NCBI GenBank assembly: GCA_027449965.1
Contig: DAIDKP010000010.1
Coordinates: forward strand, 62,001 to 126,000
DNA from: Acidobacteriaceae bacterium
Lineage (GTDB): Bacteria; Acidobacteriota; Terriglobia; Terriglobales; Acidobacteriaceae
Reading direction: 5' to 3'
DNA: 64,000 nt
This document shows, in pieces, positions 60,349 to 64,000 of the stretch. The notes under the pieces are model-generated. The model made no database searches, had not been told where the DNA came from, and was given only the letters and a program-made list of their open reading frames with translations. A program made the translations under genes and the position numbers. Every line of letters begins with the position of its first letter. Within the stretch, counting starts at the first letter, position 1.

Positions 60349-61442
60349 TATTCCACCGTCTCCTTCTGAGCGCTGATTCGAGGAGCGCTGATTCGAGGGT
60401 CGAGCACAATCTTCATCAACCCCGGTTCACGGCCGTGCAACCGCTTGAACCACTTCGCTCCATCTTCCAGTGCGGCTACTGCGGTGATGAGCGGCTTCAC
60501 GCGAATTCTTCCCTCGGACACAAGTGCAATTGCCTCCGGATATTCCCCGCTCGAAGCGCACGAACCCTGCAAACGAATCTGTCGCGAGACCACTTTTTGT
60601 AGTGGCAAAGTGACTGTCGGCGTAATATTCCCCACAAGCGTAACCGTACCGCCCTTTTTCACCGCATCAATTGCAGCGATCACCGTCTCATCGCGACCCA
60701 CGGCCTCCAGCACAGCATCTGCTCCACGCCCTTCAGTCGCAGCCTGCACGGCCTTCACCAGTTCTTCGCCAGAAGCCAACAGCGTCTGTATTGCTGACTC
60801 GACGCCAAGATTCCGCGCGAGCTGCAGTCGGGTTTCATCCACATCCGCTACAAGAATCTTCGTGCATCCGGTTGCAGCCAGTGACTGTGCAATGAGCAAG
60901 CCAATCATTCCCGCACCAATCACCAGCACTGTCGCTCCTGGCGCCATCGGCGTCAGATGCACGGCATGGAGCGCCACGGCGACCGCCTCCAGCATCGCAG
61001 CATCGGCAAACTCCATCGAATCCGGCAAGGTGTGAACGATCCGCTCCGGCACCACGACGAACTCGGCAAATGCGCCGTTGCGTCGAAACTCCTGGCAGGA
61101 GACGCCGACAACCTCGCGTCGATCACACAGGTTGATCTCTCCGCGGCCACAGAAAAAACACTCTCCGCAGTAGACGGTCGAATCGAATGTCACACGCTCT
61201 CCCACGGCAAAACGGTTGGCACCTGTGCCGCAGGCGGCCACCACTCCCGCTGCTTCATGCCCCATCACAAGCGGCGGAATTCTTCGACCCGATGAGCCAT
61301 CGTAGCCATGCACATCACTGCCGCAGATGCCGCAGGCAGCCACGCGAATCAGCACCTCGCCCGCATCAGGCACCGGAGCATCCGTCTCCGCTACCACCAG
61401 TGACCCGGGAGCATCCAAAAGCAAAGCTTTCATCCATTTCAC
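60348..61442 (-). CDS. Zinc-dependent medium-chain sugar/polyol dehydrogenase
   Basis: A 364-residue MDR dehydrogenase. The catalytic zinc site is ACGICGSDVHGYDG and GHEAAG, the structural zinc site has four Cys (CGECFFCGRGEINLC), and VLVIGAGMIGLLIAQSLA binds NAD. Relatives oxidise polyols or sugar acids such as L-idonate, sorbitol or galactitol phosphate. Paired with an SDR it recalls the IdnD-IdnO pair of L-idonate catabolism, which is an inference. ATG at 61433 (MKALLLDAP) is an alternative start. It leads the operon and is divergent from the isomerase gene. Confidence 0.9.
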   Translation of the reverse strand: MKWMKALLLDAPGSLVVAETDAPVPDAGEVLIRVAACGICGSDVHGYDGSSGRRIPPLVMGHEAAGVVAACGTGANRFAVGERVTFDSTVYCGECFFCGRGEINLCDRREVVGVSCQEFRRNGAFAEFVVVPERIVHTLPDSMEFADAAMLEAVAVALHAVHLTPMAPGATVLVIGAGMIGLLIAQSLAATGCTKILVADVDETRLQLARNLGVESAIQTLLASGEELVKAVQAATEGRGADAVLEAVGRDETVIAAIDAVKKGGTVTLVGNITPTVTLPLQKVVSRQIRLQGSCASSGEYPEAIALVSEGRIRVKPLITAVAALEDGAKWFKRLHGREPGLMKIVLDPRISAPRISAQKETVE

Positions 61443-61531
61443 CTCTGCGATTTAATCTACTCGTATCGACGGTTGCTGGGAAAGCTGGCGCTGCCGACAA
61501 AACGTGGTCAACCCGATCGTCTGCTTGATCC

Positions 61532-62464
61532 GTGAGTACCCAATCCGGTGGAACCATCTCGACTACTTCCACACAGCCTGCGAAAGTGCGAAACTCGGGT
61601 CAGAATCGGTTACGCGATTACCGACCAGTTCCTGGTACGCGCACGATTCTGGAAACGGATGATGGAATGCGGGTTGGTATTTCGACACGAATGATGCTCT
61701 CCGAGCGCTTGCAGCCATCACTGCTGGACAGGACGCTGAATCAGGGAACAGCTCTGCCGGCAATTGAAATCTTTGCTGCGCGACAACACTTCGACTATGC
61801 CGACCAGGAACACGTTGCCGAAGTTGCCCGCTGGTTTGCCACCCATCACGCCGCGCCCTGGGGCATCCACGCGCCCAAATTTCCAGACCGCGAGATGGGC
61901 CGTGCCGGTGCTCCTGCCGTGAATCTGCTTCATCCGGAAAAGTCGCGACGCATCGACGCCATCGACGAGGTGAAACGTGCGCTGGAAACTGCGGAAACAC
62001 TCCACTTCCAACATCTGGTTGTCGAACTTGGAGAGCGCGCTGATGGGTGGTCGCCCCGGACCCTGGAAAACGCTCTGACCGCGCTCGAACACCTTGACGC
62101 CTTCGCGCGGCCTCTGGGCGTGCGCACTCTCGTCAAAAACGGCATGAACGAAGCTTCGCTGCCCGAGCGCTTAATCGAGATTCTTACCGTCGGTCACCTG
62201 ACGCGAATTGGCGTCTGCCTTGACCTCGGACACGCACATGCCACCACGGGAATTCCCGCAGCGCTGGCAGCCACGGCAGGGCGCATCGCCGCCCTGCGCA
62301 TGCACGATAATCACGGTTTCCGCGATGAGCATCTCTGGCCCGGCAAAGGCTTGATCGACTGGGATCAGACTCGATCCGCCGTCACCGCCGCTGGTACAGA
62401 TTTAACCTGGATCGTCGATGCGACGCAGCCGGACTGGGCCGCTCTGCCAGCACTCATGGGGTAA
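61532..62464 (+). CDS. Sugar phosphate isomerase/epimerase-like TIM-barrel protein
   Basis: A protein of up to 310 residues with the AP endonuclease 2/xylose isomerase-like barrel. MRVGISTRMM begins the first strand, followed by LPAIEIFAARQHFDY, GIHAPKFPD, LHFQHLVVELGERAD, IGVCLDLGHAHA and LRMHDNHGFRDEHLWPGKG, which carry His, Glu and Asp metal ligands. The first 45 residues from GTG 61532 have no family counterpart, so ATG 61667 may be the true start. It is read divergently from the zinc dehydrogenase operon and may share its pathway. Substrate unknown. Confidence 0.8.
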   Translation: MSTQSGGTISTTSTQPAKVRNSGQNRLRDYRPVPGTRTILETDDGMRVGISTRMMLSERLQPSLLDRTLNQGTALPAIEIFAARQHFDYADQEHVAEVARWFATHHAAPWGIHAPKFPDREMGRAGAPAVNLLHPEKSRRIDAIDEVKRALETAETLHFQHLVVELGERADGWSPRTLENALTALEHLDAFARPLGVRTLVKNGMNEASLPERLIEILTVGHLTRIGVCLDLGHAHATTGIPAALAATAGRIAALRMHDNHGFRDEHLWPGKGLIDWDQTRSAVTAAGTDLTWIVDATQPDWAALPALMG

Positions 62465-62476
62465 GCGCGGAGGTCG

Positions 62477-62728
62477 CTATTGCGACTTCTGCGCCAGCAG
62501 TGTCACCAGGTCACCAACATTCTTCAGATCCTGCAGCTCGCCGAGCGCAAACTTCACCTTGAACTGCTGCTCAATCATCTCGATCAGATCAATGTGCGCC
62601 AGCGAATCCCAGTTCGGCGTCGTCGATGCGTTGGAGTGCATATCGACCACCAACTTCGGATCTTCCAGAACCTCACGAAAAATTGGTTGCAATTCAGCAA
62701 GAATTTGCTCCGGCGTCAACTTAGACAT
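62477..62728 (-). CDS. Acyl carrier protein
   Basis: An 83-residue acyl or peptidyl carrier protein: MSKLTPEQILAELQPIFREV, then the phosphopantetheine attachment Ser in NWDSLAHIDLIEMIEQQFKV, ending LKNVGDLVTLLAQKS. It is not the housekeeping AcpP type (DSLD). Its start lies within the last 8 bases of the FkbH-like gene, so the two are tightly coupled. It is a dedicated carrier for that enzyme's activated acyl group. Confidence 0.9.
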   Translation of the reverse strand: MSKLTPEQILAELQPIFREVLEDPKLVVDMHSNASTTPNWDSLAHIDLIEMIEQQFKVKFALGELQDLKNVGDLVTLLAQKSQ

Positions 62729-64000
62729 GACTGAACTCCATTCGTTGAATATGCTGGTTCTGTTTGGAATACCTGCGAAGATCAAGGCTCCATCGGGTCG
62801 CTCCCTCTGGCAGTTCTGCACTCGGTTTTGCTTCCTGCTGGAACCCAAGCGAAGGATAAAACTCCGCTACCATGGCATTCTTCGCCGTCGGCAGATAGGT
62901 ACCGCGAAGCTCCGTGATCCCACGAGATTCGGCCGCTTCCACCAACGTATCCAGCATCGCTGCTTCCATACCTCGCTTCAGAACACGACAGCTCATCAGC
63001 CACAGATCGATCTCAAGGGCATCTCCTGTGCGATGTCCCAGAACCACCGAGATCAGCCCATAATCGCCAAATCGATCCTTCAGCTTGCCATACAAAGCAA
63101 TGCAATCCGGATCGTTTGCCCGCTGTTCCATCTCCGCCAGCGTGTAACGCCGCGTGGTCAGATTGAACTGGTTCGTTTTGTTCGTCAACTGCGCGATCCG
63201 CTCCAGATATACCGGCTTGAACGGCGCAATCTCCGCGACCATCTCCAGTGAATCCAGATACTCGCCATAGTCGGCAAACTTCGCTTCAAAGGCGTCCCGC
63301 TGCGAATTCTCCGCATACAACGCCGAACGGCCAAGATCTTCTGCAGAGAACGAAATTGCCTCAAAGTAACGGCCTTCCTCGATGATCCGCGCATATTGGG
63401 TTACGTCGCTGCCCACCTCGGGTACCGCAATTCCGTTCACCTGCGCCGCCACAATCGCCCGCTCCGCCGGATTGTCATCCACAAAGACAAAGCTGTCGGC
63501 GCCCAGGTTTAGCTCCCTGGCAATCCGCGCAATATTCTCGTGCTTCGGATCCCAGTTCGCTTGAAAACTCGCAAAGTGCTCTCGCTTCAGCACGGACTCT
63601 GGGTGCTCCAACCCCTGCAATGCAATCTCCTCATTGTTCTTGGAACAGACCGCCAGCAGAATCCCGCGCTCTCGCAACCCCAGGCAATACTGCTGAAAGG
63701 CTGTGTACGCCTCGGCCATCGGCGTCTCATTGCCAATCTGGATCCGGTCTACGCCGTCGTCGCCAATCACCCCGCCCCACAGCGTATTGTCCATATCCAG
63801 AACCAGAACCTTGCGCGTCTTTCCATACACCGCGCGAATCGTGGCATGCAGAGCCATCGCAAGTGCACGATTCGCTTCCGCGGTCGTCAGTATCTTATAG
63901 CTGTACCAGCGCCGCGGATCAAACCACCGATCCAACCCCACACGTGCAGAGATGGAGCAGATATCGATCAGAAGCAACTTCGGATTCTTCGCCGACGCTG
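62721..64000 (-). CDS. FkbH-like HAD-superfamily protein (5' end beyond window)
   Basis: At least 426 residues of an FkbH-like protein continue off the right edge. The HAD nucleophile motif is KVLVLDMDNTLWGGVIGDDG, with FVFVDDNPAERAIV later and a C-terminal GNAT-like domain (LWLMSCRVLKRGMEAAMLD). FkbH enzymes load a glyceryl unit from 1,3-bisphosphoglycerate onto an ACP, the first step to methoxymalonyl-ACP, or act in surface polysaccharide decoration. It overlaps the ACP gene by 8 bp. The rest of the locus lies outside the window, so pathway assignment is not possible. Confidence 0.9.
   Translation of the reverse strand, partial: ASAKNPKLLLIDICSISARVGLDRWFDPRRWYSYKILTTAEANRALAMALHATIRAVYGKTRKVLVLDMDNTLWGGVIGDDGVDRIQIGNETPMAEAYTAFQQYCLGLRERGILLAVCSKNNEEIALQGLEHPESVLKREHFASFQANWDPKHENIARIARELNLGADSFVFVDDNPAERAIVAAQVNGIAVPEVGSDVTQYARIIEEGRYFEAISFSAEDLGRSALYAENSQRDAFEAKFADYGEYLDSLEMVAEIAPFKPVYLERIAQLTNKTNQFNLTTRRYTLAEMEQRANDPDCIALYGKLKDRFGDYGLISVVLGHRTGDALEIDLWLMSCRVLKRGMEAAMLDTLVEAAESRGITELRGTYLPTAKNAMVAEFYPSLGFQQEAKPSAELPEGATRWSLDLRRYSKQNQHIQRMEFSHV

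Overview
The window reads as a dense chromosomal segment of a Gram-negative, moderately GC-rich bacterium. It holds about 50 protein-coding genes, two of them cut by the window edges, and no rRNA, tRNA, CRISPR array, phage or insertion sequence that I could recognise. The Gram-negative envelope is supported by lpxB, an MsbA-like exporter, LolA, a DUF481 outer-membrane protein and a type IV pilin-like protein. The gene set fits Acidobacteriota, class Terriglobia: RNase J beside these envelope genes, paired MacB-type permeases without an ATPase, a secreted GH3 enzyme with a PA14 insert, and a small zinc-ribbon protein coupled to a sigma-region-4-like protein. That placement is inference from gene content and family memory, not from a marker gene.

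Layout. 1-5.2 kb: 5' end of RNase J, dapD (lysine/peptidoglycan precursor), two FtsX/MacB-type permeases, then a pilin-like gene translationally coupled to lolA on the minus strand. 5.5-10.4 kb: uvrA, pgsA and an orphan GvpL/GvpF-like gene that overlaps the 3' end of pgsA. 10.7-15 kb (minus): a low-complexity tail-anchored protein, a cytochrome P450 and a sugar porter. 15.2-19.3 kb: DUF481 outer-membrane protein and a secreted GH3 glycosidase. 19.3-25.2 kb: queE, a Mog/MoaB-type gene, the rmlA-rmlC-rmlD operon with a NUDIX gene, and pyrG. 25.2-27.2 kb: a more AT-rich island with a frameshifted acyltransferase. 27.2-35.7 kb: thrS, a small membrane protein, an adenosine deaminase family gene, an amino-acid permease with no ordinary start codon, a tiny basic protein and a UvrD/PcrA helicase. 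35.8-40.2 kb: LOG-type phosphoribohydrolase, secreted Gfo/Idh/MocA oxidoreductase, gamma-glutamyltransferase and glutaredoxin-like genes. 40.2-47.4 kb (minus): an overlapping operon of degenerate M1 peptidase, APH-fold kinase and PnuC transporter, followed upstream by the lpxB/MsbA-like pair. 47.6-53.5 kb: hemW, threonine aldolase, hsp20 and clpB, separated by clear hairpin terminators. 53.5-57 kb: zinc-ribbon/sigma-like pair, an XRE regulator with a degenerate S24 domain, a 73-residue protein and a second Gfo/Idh/MocA oxidoreductase. 57-62.5 kb: a probable sugar or sugar-acid catabolism locus (MFS transporter, esterase, SDR, zinc dehydrogenase, sugar isomerase). 62.5-64 kb: an acyl carrier protein overlapped by an FkbH-like gene that runs off the right edge.

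No large new defence or mobile system is visible. The most notable items are several proteins that keep a family fold but lack the catalytic residues (M1 peptidase, S24 repressor, SDR with Lys to Arg), the CTG-initiated permease with a structured leader, the M1-like/kinase/PnuC operon, the orphan GvpL/F and the zinc-ribbon/sigma-like pair. Many gene pairs overlap by ATGA or GTGA, so translational coupling is common here.
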